NCBI RefSeq assembly: GCF_003570885.1 | Contig: NZ_QXJC01000001.1 | Coordinates: 1,302,001 to 1,366,000, forward strand | Reading direction: 5' to 3' | Source of the DNA: Simplicispira hankyongi | GTDB taxonomy: Bacteria; Pseudomonadota; Gammaproteobacteria; Burkholderiales; Burkholderiaceae_C | Length of the DNA stretch: 64,000 nucleotides | Shown: in pieces, positions 54,745-61,919 of the stretch | Numbering within the stretch: position 1 is the first letter of the stretch | Layout: each line of letters begins with the position of its first letter | Notes under the pieces: generated by a model | The model's input: only the letters and a program-made list of their open reading frames with translations | What the model was told of the DNA's origin: nothing | Database searches by the model: none | Translations under genes and position numbers: made by a program

Positions 54745-55173
54745 TCACGCCTGCCAGCCGAGTGATCTGGGTCGCGGGGGCTGCACTGGCGGCACCAGCA
54801 GCAAGCTGCCCGCCAAGCCCAGTGCATCGGCCAGCCAATCGCCCAGCGATGCACTGCGGCCTGGTATGGCCGATTGCAGTACCTCGGTGAGTGCGCCCAG
54901 CAGCAGCAGGGCCGCCACCGCCCACCAGCGCTGGCGGCCCTGCTGCCAACTGCGCGCGGCCAATCCCCCCAGCACGGCAAACAGGCTGGCGTGCACCAGC
55001 TTGTCGGAATACGCCGTGGCGTCGGCCGCGTCAAGCACCGTCGCCATGGGCAACCACGACGCCGCCCACACCTTGGCAGCCAGCACGGCATTGGCCGGGG
55101 CCAGCAGGCAGACCAGGGTCACCAGCAGCGCCATGGTGAAAAGCACGCGTGCAATCAGCAGCGCCCGCCTCAT
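54745..55173 (-). CDS. VanZ-like membrane protein
   Basis: A 142-residue membrane protein with four helices and the VanZ pattern SDKLVHASLFAVLGGLAARS and LTEVLQSAIPGRSASLGDWL. VanZ-like proteins are frequent in polysaccharide loci, but their role is unclear. Its start overlaps the aminotransferase stop (ATGA), so the two are coupled. Confidence 0.85.
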   Translation of the reverse strand: MRRALLIARVLFTMALLVTLVCLLAPANAVLAAKVWAASWLPMATVLDAADATAYSDKLVHASLFAVLGGLAARSWQQGRQRWWAVAALLLLGALTEVLQSAIPGRSASLGDWLADALGLAGSLLLVPPVQPPRPRSLGWQA

Positions 55174-56372
55174 CCCCCAGCACCCCCGGCCACGCCCAGC
55201 ACCTGGCGAACCACCGCGCAGGTGCGATCCACTTCTGCCGCCGTCAGCGTCGGGTGCACCAGGAACATCAGGCTCGTTTCGCCCAGGGCGCGCGCCACGG
55301 GCAAGCGCTCGGCCGGGCGCCAGGGCGTGCCGTCAAAGGCCTTTTCCAGGTACACCTCGGAGCACGAGCCCTGGTAGCAGGGCACGCCCAGGGCGTTGAT
55401 GGCGTCCACGATGCGGTCGCGGCTCCAGCCGGGCGCCAGCGCCTCGGGCCGCACATAGGCGTAGCACTTGTACTGCGCATGCACACTGCCCGGCGCATGG
55501 GCCGTGGCTGCGGCAAAGTCGGGCACCCGCACGCAGTCGAAACCCCGGCAGGCGGCCCAAATGGCCTCGGCATGCGCCGCGCGCCGGGCCGTCCAATCCG
55601 CCATGCGGCGCAACTGAATGCGGCCCACGGCGGCCTGCACCTCAAGCATGCGCCAGTTGGTGCCAAAGCCCTCGATCACCCACCTGAAGCCCGGCGGGTG
55701 CTCGCGCTCGTACACCGCCGCGTAGCTCTTGCCGTGGTCCTTGTAGGCCCACATGGCGCGCCACAGCGCTTCGTCGTTCGTGGTGACCATGCCGCCCTCG
55801 CCCGCCGTGGTCATGATCTTGTCCTGGCAGAAGCTCCAGGCGCCCACGTGGCCGATGCTGCCCACGCTGCGGCCCCGGTAGCGCGCGCCATGCGCCTGCG
55901 CGCAGTCTTCCACCACCTTGAAGCCATGCTGCGCCGCCAGCGCCATGATCGGGTCCATATCGCAGGGCCAGCCCGCCAAGTGCACCACGATAACAGCCCT
56001 GGTTCGCGGCGTGAGCACGGCGGCAATGGTGGTCGCCGTGAGGTTGCCGCTATCAGGGTCGACATCGGCAAACACCGGTGTGGCACCCGCATTGACGACA
56101 CACGACACGCTGGCCATGAAGGTGCGCGGCGTGACCACCACCTCGTCGCCTGGGCCAATGCCCAGCGCCTTGAGCGCCACATCCAGCGCCAGCGTGCCAT
56201 TGGCGAGCGCCACGGCATGCTGCACGCCGGCCCAGGCGGCGAATTCGCGCTCGAAATCACGACATTCGGTGCCCGTCCAGTAGTTGACCTTGTTGGACAG
56301 CAGCACCGCGCGCACGGCGTCGGCTTCTTCGGAGGTAAAGCTGGGCCAGGGAGAAAACGGGGTATTCAGCAT
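55170..56372 (-). CDS. DegT/DnrJ/EryC1/StrS-family sugar aminotransferase
   Basis: A 400-residue PLP enzyme that aminates a 4-keto sugar (PglE-like role). Motifs: EFAAWAGVQHAVALANGTLA, DEVVVTPRTFMASVSCVVNA, KVVEDCAQAHGARYRGRSVG, and AWSFCQDKIMTTAGEGGMVT with the PLP lysine in DKI. I chose the ATG giving MLNTPFSPWPSFTSEEADAV; a longer frame to 56414 is unlikely. It lies between the DUF4143 ATPase and the VanZ-like gene; substrate identity (UDP-4-keto-HexNAc) follows from its neighbours. Confidence 0.92.
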   Translation of the reverse strand: MLNTPFSPWPSFTSEEADAVRAVLLSNKVNYWTGTECRDFEREFAAWAGVQHAVALANGTLALDVALKALGIGPGDEVVVTPRTFMASVSCVVNAGATPVFADVDPDSGNLTATTIAAVLTPRTRAVIVVHLAGWPCDMDPIMALAAQHGFKVVEDCAQAHGARYRGRSVGSIGHVGAWSFCQDKIMTTAGEGGMVTTNDEALWRAMWAYKDHGKSYAAVYEREHPPGFRWVIEGFGTNWRMLEVQAAVGRIQLRRMADWTARRAAHAEAIWAACRGFDCVRVPDFAAATAHAPGSVHAQYKCYAYVRPEALAPGWSRDRIVDAINALGVPCYQGSCSEVYLEKAFDGTPWRPAERLPVARALGETSLMFLVHPTLTAAEVDRTCAVVRQVLGVAGGAGG

Positions 56373-56417
56373 TTTCTTTGTGAAAGTGGTGGCAACAGGC
56401 AAGCGGCAGGGCAACTT

Positions 56418-57755
56418 TCAAGACGTGCCATCCATGGGCTGCAGCAGCCAATGGATGGCACGGTGCAGCTCGATAGGCGCAGGCACGGCAAGGGCGGGCG
56501 GAGCCGACAGGTACACCAGCATCATGCGGGCGCGCGGCCAGTCTAGCCGGGCATCTTGCAGGGCGCGCACCTCGCGCTGCAGCGTGGCGGCGTCGCTCAC
56601 ATCAAGGCAGACCTGCACCAGCCATTGCTCGCCACCCGGAAGGGCGGCATGGAAATCGACCTCATATCCCGAAGACGTGAGCACATAGCCTACTGCAGCG
56701 CCGCGCCGCTGCAGCTCGTGCAGGACGACAGTCTCAAGCGCATGGCCCAGATTGGGTTTGCCCGATGGGTCGAACACCGCCATCAAGCCAGTGTCCACGG
56801 GATAGACCTTGCGCGGATTGACCTGGCGGCGGCGCACAGAGTCGGTGGCCAGGGCAATGCTGCTCAGCAGGAAGGCATCTTCCAGATGCGCCAGCATCTG
56901 GTGCAGGCTGTCCTTGCCAACGGGCACACCGCGCGAGCGCAAATCGGCGTGGAACTTGTTGATGCTGAACGCCCCCGCCGTATTGCCCAGCAACTGCTGC
57001 ACCAGCCAGCGCAGCACCTGGGGCTGGCTCAGGTTGTGGCGCTCGATCACGTCGCGCAGCAGCACCACGTCCACATAGCCGCGCAGCAGTTCCCGGCGGC
57101 TGCGGGCGTCCATGGCGACGCCTTGCGCTTCAGGGAAACCGCCATCGCGCAGATAGGCAAGCAACAAGTGCTCCAACTGCGATTGGCCTGCCTTACCCAG
57201 GTTCGGTGCCGGCTTGTCTGGCTCCTGCCCGGCGTGGCGCAGCGCCTCGCGAAAGCTGAAGGGCGTCACCACCGCCTCCATGGCACGACCGCGCATGCTC
57301 GTGGCCACCTCGCGCGAAAGCAGCTTGGCCGACGAACCGGACAGAAACAATTCGATGTTCTCGCTGTCAAGCAAGCGGCGGGCAAACACCTCCCACCCGC
57401 TTACCACCTGAATTTCATCCAGAAAAAACGTGCAACGCCGTTGGTCACGCCATTGCGGGTGCAAGCGAAAATACTCGTCCACCAGCACATCCAGATCCGC
57501 TGCCTGGAGCCCCGCCAGGCGCTCGTCTTCAAAGCTGAAGTACAGCAAGCCCTCGCGCGGGACGCCCAGGGCGTGGCGCTCCGCCAGCAATTGCCACAAA
57601 AAACTGGTCTTGCCCGCGCGGCGCATGCCAATCACCGCCAATGCCTTGCCGGCGACTGCCGGAAGCCACACATCGCGCCGCGTCAGCGATGGCAGGGGGG
57701 CGGCCTGCGCATCGAGTATTTTTTGCCGGATGATGGGGCGAAATTGGCTCTGCAT
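56418..57755 (-). CDS. AAA/DUF4143-family ATP-binding protein
   Basis: A 445-residue protein with an N-terminal AAA_14 ATPase (Walker A VIGMRRAGKTSFLWQLLAE, Walker B RCTFFLDEIQVVSGWE, FLSGSSAKLLSREVATSMRG) and a C-terminal DUF4143 domain (about 270-420, with VYPVDTGLMAVF and VLTSSGYEVDF). Such proteins are widespread, mobile and of unknown function; the C-terminal part resembles a nuclease-like fold. It has no obvious role in glycan synthesis and separates the aminotransferase from the acetyltransferase, so it looks like an insertion. A 27-base inverted repeat (57774-57800) lies 18 bases before its ATG. Confidence 0.9.
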   Translation of the reverse strand: MQSQFRPIIRQKILDAQAAPLPSLTRRDVWLPAVAGKALAVIGMRRAGKTSFLWQLLAERHALGVPREGLLYFSFEDERLAGLQAADLDVLVDEYFRLHPQWRDQRRCTFFLDEIQVVSGWEVFARRLLDSENIELFLSGSSAKLLSREVATSMRGRAMEAVVTPFSFREALRHAGQEPDKPAPNLGKAGQSQLEHLLLAYLRDGGFPEAQGVAMDARSRRELLRGYVDVVLLRDVIERHNLSQPQVLRWLVQQLLGNTAGAFSINKFHADLRSRGVPVGKDSLHQMLAHLEDAFLLSSIALATDSVRRRQVNPRKVYPVDTGLMAVFDPSGKPNLGHALETVVLHELQRRGAAVGYVLTSSGYEVDFHAALPGGEQWLVQVCLDVSDAATLQREVRALQDARLDWPRARMMLVYLSAPPALAVPAPIELHRAIHWLLQPMDGTS

Positions 57756-57773
57756 GAGAGCTCATTTTACGTG

Positions 57774-57800
57774 AAATTATCCTTCTCAAAAGGATAATTT
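57774..57800 (-). promoter_or_regulatory. Inverted repeat upstream of the DUF4143 ATPase gene
   Basis: AAATTATCCTT (57774-57784) and AAGGATAATTT (57790-57800) are perfect arms with a five-base spacer. The right position, 18 bases before the ATG, and the AT-rich sequence suggest an operator or an RNA hairpin that controls translation. Similar ttatcc..ggataa elements precede other genes of this family in my experience. Confidence 0.65.
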
Positions 57801-57859
57801 TGGGCTCCCCTGTTGGGTACGACGCTCTTCGGGCGCAGGCCTGCGACAGCCTCTCCGGG

Positions 57860-58519
57860 TCATTTCACGAGCATCCGCGCCGGGTTGCCCACCACGGTAA
57901 CCCCAGCCGGCACGCTTTTGGTCACCACGGCGCCCATGCCCACCACGGCGCCCCGGCCGATCACCAGCGGCTTGCCTGGCTGGCCCTGCTTCAAAATGGC
58001 GCCCGTGCCAATGTAGGCATGGTCTTCAATGACGACATTGCCGTTGCAATGCACGCGCGGCGCAAAGGTGACGAAGTCGCCCAGCACGCAGTCGTGCTCG
58101 ACGTAGCTGTAAAGATTGGCGTGAAAGTGCCGGCCAATGCGGATGTTGCTGGTGAGCGTGACAAAGGGGCTGAGCACAGCGCCCACGCCCAACTGCACAT
58201 CGTCCATTTGCACGACGTTGGCTGCAGTTACAGCCCAGGGCTGCACGCCATCGGCTGCGCAGCGCTGGGCCAGCGCCTCGCGCACCGCGCTTTTAGCAAT
58301 GGCCAGCACGGCGTAGCGCGCGGCGGCGGGTTCGCCCAGAAACTGCGCATAGGTCATGAGGCGCTGGCCATTGACCTTGGCCGGCCCCGGCGCGTCATCC
58401 ACAAACACCAGGCGGCTGGCGGGCACACCAGCCAGCACGAGTTGCTGGCGCGCCAGCGGCATGATGCCGCGACCGCAACCACTGGCGCCATAGACGGCGT
58501 ACAAGTCCTGCTGCTGCAT
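57860..58519 (-). CDS. Sugar O/N-acetyltransferase, PglD/NeuD type
   Basis: A 219-residue protein. The N-terminal nucleotide-sugar-binding part begins MQQQDLYAVYGASGCGRGIM (G-A-S-G-x-G), and the C-terminal left-handed beta-helix (about 85-215) carries hexapeptide repeats such as VLSPFVTLTSNIRIGRHF and IGTGAILKQGQPGKPLVIGRGAVVG-type turns, with the active-site His in HANLYSYVEHDC. In the PglD role it acetylates the 4-amino group of the UDP-sugar. It lies downstream of the ATP-grasp gene and upstream of the DUF4143 ATPase gene. Confidence 0.88.
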   Translation of the reverse strand: MQQQDLYAVYGASGCGRGIMPLARQQLVLAGVPASRLVFVDDAPGPAKVNGQRLMTYAQFLGEPAAARYAVLAIAKSAVREALAQRCAADGVQPWAVTAANVVQMDDVQLGVGAVLSPFVTLTSNIRIGRHFHANLYSYVEHDCVLGDFVTFAPRVHCNGNVVIEDHAYIGTGAILKQGQPGKPLVIGRGAVVGMGAVVTKSVPAGVTVVGNPARMLVK

Positions 58520-58545
58520 GGTGCGGGTTCCTTCTTTGCTGGTGA

Positions 58546-58612
58546 CTTCAGTATTGATAGCTGCCTTCGCTTACTGCATAAGCGCTGGAGGCCTATTTTG
58601 CTTGATATTTTG
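58546..58612. repeat. Palindromic repeat copy, upstream of the acetyltransferase
   Basis: Reads tattgatagctgccttcgct, tactgcataagcgctggagg and cctattttgcttgatatttt: all family blocks are present. It is one of the two best intergenic copies and can serve as a reference. Confidence 0.8.
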
Positions 58613-58672
58613 AGTTGCCATGCCTGCCCTTTCGACCTCCCGGCGTCGGCGAGGCAAGGCACGCTTACCCAC

Positions 58673-58768
58673 CTACGGCTTGCTCCCCGTGAACCGCGGC
58701 ATCGTCGCCTCGCCGGCCGCGCTGATGCCATCGCGCGCCACCACCTTGCGCACAGTGGGCCATGGTCC
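58673..58768 (-). pseudogene. Orphan 3' end of a sugar transferase gene
   Basis: About 95 bases that encode LTVRK-like TVRKVVARDGISAAGEATMP, RFTGSKP and a stop, matching the last 30 codons of the intact PglC-type gene (60048-60140) with only a few substitutions. The rest of the gene is absent: the sequence 5' of it is unrelated and leads into the ATP-grasp gene's 3' side. It is a duplication remnant. Confidence 0.85.
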
Positions 58769-58830
58769 ACACACCCACGGGCTGCCACAGCTTCGCAGAA
58801 GTCATGCAGAGGGGCCCATACTTTCAACAT

Positions 58831-59808
58831 TTATTTACGGTCGTAGAAAGCAATTGGCGCAGTGAATTCAAAATATTTCGACACCAGCATGCCACTTTTA
58901 TATTTGGTAAACAACGGCTGCACAGGAATACCGCCAGTAAGCTCCGCGAAAAGATGCTTTAGCAAGTTGCACCCAAAGACATGGCTGGCTGGATAATTTC
59001 CACCAATTCTGCAATTGACATCCATCAGTTTAAAAATTCCGTCTTCTTCATAGACATCAAAATTCACGATACCTCGGAGATTAAGCCACGGCGATAGGGA
59101 TTCGACAAAATCTACAAACCTTGTTGAATCTTCCGATTGCAAAACAAATGATTCGCCCTTGCTTTTGCCAAGCACCCTCTTTACACACAGATCAATTAGA
59201 CGCGAATCATAAATTGAAAAATATGCATCTATGCAATAGTGAACGCCAAAACAGAACGGCTGGTAGACAAAATCTCCATCCATATTTCCAGCATTCCGTA
59301 ATTCTTCTGGATTCTGATAAATCTGAAAGCCACTGGCTGCCGAGCCTCGACGATCCTTTCGTATGCATGGAAAAGTATCCAACGGCAGCAATCGCGTCTC
59401 TACAATATTGACATTGTTTTCTTGCGCTGCGATCGACAGAAAATATTTGTCTTCACAAATCAAGGCCGTTTCAATCCCTGGGTGTAGAAAGCAAATCGAC
59501 GAAGGCAGTTGAAGCCTGGCAAGCGGCGCAATCTCGACGTCAATTAGCGTAAGAAACGCAGTAACGTTATTTGCATTAACTAATTTCAAATAATCGTCTG
59601 AAAAATTCTGCTGGGTTGCCGCCGGAATAATGGAAAAATTCTCAAACTCCACTCTTGCCGGGCAATAATCAGACGCGTCCGCACCAACCATGTCAAATCG
59701 ATGATTTTCTGCCTCTCCTTTAATAATTCGTATCAAAGCATTGCGTTTTCCAACTCCAGAAACCAGCAAGACATTTTGGCCCGAATTTTTTTCCTGGTGG
59801 CAGGTCAT
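58831..59808 (-). CDS. ATP-grasp domain protein (predicted carboxylate-amine ligase)
   Basis: A 325-residue ATP-grasp enzyme. After a Rossmann-like N-domain (NVLLVSGVGKRNALIRIIKG) come the ATP-binding segments GDFVYQPFCFGVHYCIDAYF and the metal-binding end NFDVYEEDGIFKLMDVNCRI with GGNYPASHVFG. Relatives in polysaccharide loci are thought to form amide bonds, for example by adding amino acids to sugars; the substrate here is unknown. Its DNA is distinctly AT-rich compared with its neighbours. The ATG at 59808 overlaps the stop (ATGA) of a truncated acetyltransferase start. A longer frame to 60363 is antisense to the sugar transferase and not used. Confidence 0.85.
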   Translation of the reverse strand: MTCHQEKNSGQNVLLVSGVGKRNALIRIIKGEAENHRFDMVGADASDYCPARVEFENFSIIPAATQQNFSDDYLKLVNANNVTAFLTLIDVEIAPLARLQLPSSICFLHPGIETALICEDKYFLSIAAQENNVNIVETRLLPLDTFPCIRKDRRGSAASGFQIYQNPEELRNAGNMDGDFVYQPFCFGVHYCIDAYFSIYDSRLIDLCVKRVLGKSKGESFVLQSEDSTRFVDFVESLSPWLNLRGIVNFDVYEEDGIFKLMDVNCRIGGNYPASHVFGCNLLKHLFAELTGGIPVQPLFTKYKSGMLVSKYFEFTAPIAFYDRK

Positions 59809-59897
59809 GACGCGCTGAATATTGAATCGGCAGGCGGGCACGCTGGCCCGCACAAGCCGCTGGCGCCAAAGACGGCATACAAGTTTCGCTTTTGCAT
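59805..59897 (-). pseudogene. Truncated second copy of the acetyltransferase start
   Basis: The ATG at 59897 opens a 30-codon frame, MQKRNLYAVFGASGLCGPAC and on to a TGA that overlaps the ATP-grasp ATG. MQxxxLYAVxGASG matches the start of the intact acetyltransferase (58519). After GASG about 37 bases are missing compared with the intact gene, and the match resumes in another frame (gtgcccgcc) before it ends. It may now act as a leader peptide coupling translation to the ATP-grasp gene. Confidence 0.82.
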
Positions 59898-59925
59898 AGA
59901 GGTTGGTACGGGTCGATTTATTTTT

Positions 59926-59990
59926 ATTGATAGCTGCTTGCGCTTGCTGCATAAGCGCTAGCAGCATATTTTGGTTAACATTTTTTGACG
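59926..59990. repeat. Palindromic repeat copy between pglC-type gene and ATP-grasp gene
   Basis: Reads ttattgatagctgcttgcgc, ttgctgcataagcgctagca and gcatattttggttaacattt. The arms GCGCTT/AAGCGC and the flanking gctg/cagc are intact. It sits at the same relative place as the copy at 58546. Confidence 0.8.
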
Positions 59991-60047
59991 ATACCGCTCG
60001 CCGGGCCCTGCGAGCGAGCCTCCCGGCACACGGCACGGTGCGCGGAA

Positions 60048-60641
60048 CTACAGCTTGCTCCCTGTAAAGCGCGGCATGGTCGCCTCGCCCGCAGCGCTGA
60101 TGCCATCGCGCACCAGCACCTTGCGCACGGTGAGCCACAGAATTTTGATGTCGAGCCACAGCGAGCGATGGTCCACGTACCACACGTCTAGCGCAAATTT
60201 CTCTTCCCAACCCAGCGCATTGCGCCCGTTGACCTGTGCCCAGCCGGTAATGCCGGGGCGCACTTCGTGCCGGCGCGCTTGCTCCGGCGAATACAGCGGC
60301 AAATACTCCACCAGCAGCGGGCGCGGGCCGACCAGGCTCATGTCGCCCTTGAGCACGTTCCACAGCTCGGGCAGTTCATCCAAGCTGCTGGCGCGCAGAA
60401 AGCGGCCAAAAGGCGTCAGCCGGTCGGCATCGGGCAGCAAGGCGCCATCGGGGCCGCGTGCGTCCGTCATGGTGCGCAGCTTGAGCATCTCGAACGGCTG
60501 GCCGTGCAGGCCTGGGCGCACTTGGCGGAAGAACGCGGGGTGGCCAAGCTTGCGGCGCACCAGCAAAACCAAGGCCAGCAGCGGCAGGGCCAGCAGCAGC
60601 AGGGCGATCGCAGAGGTGGTGATGTCGAAAAGGCGCTTCAT
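60048..60641 (-). CDS. Initiating sugar-phosphate transferase, PglC/WcaJ type
   Basis: A 197-residue monotopic phosphoglycosyl transferase that moves a sugar-1-phosphate from its UDP form to undecaprenyl phosphate at the inner face of the membrane. It has the reentrant N-terminal helix KRLFDITTSAIALLLLALPL, the catalytic DE pair in FLRASSLDELPELWNVLKGD, SLVGPRPLLVEYLPLY and RPGITGWAQVNGRNALGWEE. The size (about 200) is that of the minimal PglC form. Its 3' end is duplicated at 58673. Confidence 0.93.
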   Translation of the reverse strand: MKRLFDITTSAIALLLLALPLLALVLLVRRKLGHPAFFRQVRPGLHGQPFEMLKLRTMTDARGPDGALLPDADRLTPFGRFLRASSLDELPELWNVLKGDMSLVGPRPLLVEYLPLYSPEQARRHEVRPGITGWAQVNGRNALGWEEKFALDVWYVDHRSLWLDIKILWLTVRKVLVRDGISAAGEATMPRFTGSKL

Positions 60642-60647
60642 GGCACA

Positions 60648-60712
60648 TTAAAAATAATAGCTTGCCGCGCATATACAGCAAGCGCTAGAGGCCGAAAACA
60701 CCCTGAATATTC
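60648..60712. repeat. Palindromic repeat copy upstream of the PglC-type gene
   Basis: Reads taaaaataatagcttgccgc, gcatatacagcaagcgctag and aggccgaaaacaccctgaat: one arm (aagcgctagaggcc) is perfect and the other decayed. It lies between the GT4 gene's stop and the transferase start. Confidence 0.65.
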
Positions 60713-60713
60713 C

Positions 60714-61832
60714 TCAATCGAGTTCCATGGCCCGCAGCATCACGGCATTCACCTTGTGCACGTCGTACTTCGCTTCGGCGATCTGCCGCCCGCGCAGGCC
60801 CATGCGGCCCGCCAGCGCCGGGTCGGCAACAAACCGCAGCATCGCATGCTCCAGCGCATCGACCGACTGCACCGGCACCAAAAACCCATTGTCGCCCTCC
60901 ACCACCGTCTCGCGGCAGCCGGGGGCGTCGGTGGTGATGACGGCGCGGCCCATGGCCATGGCTTCGAGCACGGTGCGCGGTGTGCCTTCGCGGTAGCTGG
61001 GCAGCACGTACACGCTGCAGGCGGCGATGGCGGGGCGCACGTCAGACAGGCGGCCCAAAAATTCGAGCGAGCCGTCGGCCACCCAGGCGTCCAGCTCGTG
61101 CTGGGCAATGGTGTCGGGGTTGGTGTCGATCCAACCCACCAGCAGGCAGCGCACGCCCGGGTGCGCGGCCCGGATGCGGCGCGCGGCTTGGGCGTATTCG
61201 CGCACGCCCTTGTCGCCCAGCAGGCGCGCAATCAGCAGAAAGCACGGCGGGCCTAGGGGCAGCGGCGCCACGGTGAAGGCACCCACATCCACACCCGAGC
61301 CATTGACCACGCAGGTGCGTGCCCCCGCAGCCACGATGCCCCGCTGGCGAAACAGCGCCGCGTCGTCGGGATTCTGAAAAAACACCGTGTGCACCTTTGA
61401 GAGCGCCAGCGCATACAGCCGCTGCACCAGCGCCTGCAAGCGGCCCCCACTGCCCTGCGCCTGGAACGCATAGCCCAGCCCCGTGATGAGCGCACAGCGC
61501 TGGGGCACCCCTGCAAGCCAGGCGGCCAGCGAGCCATAAATGACCGGCTTGATGGTGTAGCCCAGCACGCAGTCGGGCCGCACCCGACGCATGAGCCGCC
61601 AGAGGCTCCACAGCGTCTGCATATCGGCCAATGGGTTGGTGCCGGTACGGCGCAGGGGAATGCCGTGCACCACCACCCCGGCGGCCTCAAGCTGCCGCCG
61701 CACGGGGTCGCCCGCAGGCAAATCAGGCGCCGCCACATGCACCTGCAGGCCGCGCGCCTGCAAGGCCGCGATCAACGGGCCGCGAAAGTTGATGAGCGAT
61801 CCGGCCAGGCCCGCGATCAGCAAAAACCTCAT
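60714..61832 (-). CDS. Glycosyltransferase family 4 protein
   Basis: A 372-residue GT-B glycosyltransferase. The start MRFLLIAGLAGSLINFRGPL is that of the PglA-like subgroup; LGYTIKPVIYGSLAAWLAGV and VHTVFFQNPDDAALF are the acceptor-side motifs, and PSYREGTPRTVLEAMAMGRA is the donor-binding E-x7-E region. It should add the second sugar to the lipid-linked intermediate. An ATG at 61850 would add six residues; the one at 61832 fits the family better. It is upstream of the PglC-type gene, 72 bases away. Confidence 0.9.
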   Translation of the reverse strand: MRFLLIAGLAGSLINFRGPLIAALQARGLQVHVAAPDLPAGDPVRRQLEAAGVVVHGIPLRRTGTNPLADMQTLWSLWRLMRRVRPDCVLGYTIKPVIYGSLAAWLAGVPQRCALITGLGYAFQAQGSGGRLQALVQRLYALALSKVHTVFFQNPDDAALFRQRGIVAAGARTCVVNGSGVDVGAFTVAPLPLGPPCFLLIARLLGDKGVREYAQAARRIRAAHPGVRCLLVGWIDTNPDTIAQHELDAWVADGSLEFLGRLSDVRPAIAACSVYVLPSYREGTPRTVLEAMAMGRAVITTDAPGCRETVVEGDNGFLVPVQSVDALEHAMLRFVADPALAGRMGLRGRQIAEAKYDVHKVNAVMLRAMELD

Positions 61833-61919
61833 CTGGCGTGGCAAGACCATGGCAGCCGCCCATCCAAAGCCCGATGTATCGCGCAGGCAAAATCAAGCTT
61901 CATGTTCGGCCGACTGTAA

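Larger units (their letters stand above)
58520..58830 (-). other. Spacer with orphan pglC 3' end and a repeat copy
   Basis: This 311-base gap has no intact gene. From 58768 to 58673 it codes on the minus strand for TVRKVVARDGISAAGEATMP plus RFTGSKP-stop, a near copy of the C-terminus of the sugar transferase at 60048. From about 58605 to 58545 lies a good copy of the dispersed palindromic repeat. Together with the acetyltransferase start it forms a diverged second copy of the 60140-59815 region. Confidence 0.75.

Noticed and set aside
53492-55399. 635-codon open frame on the plus strand
   Set aside because: Antisense of the CapD-like and VanZ-like genes.
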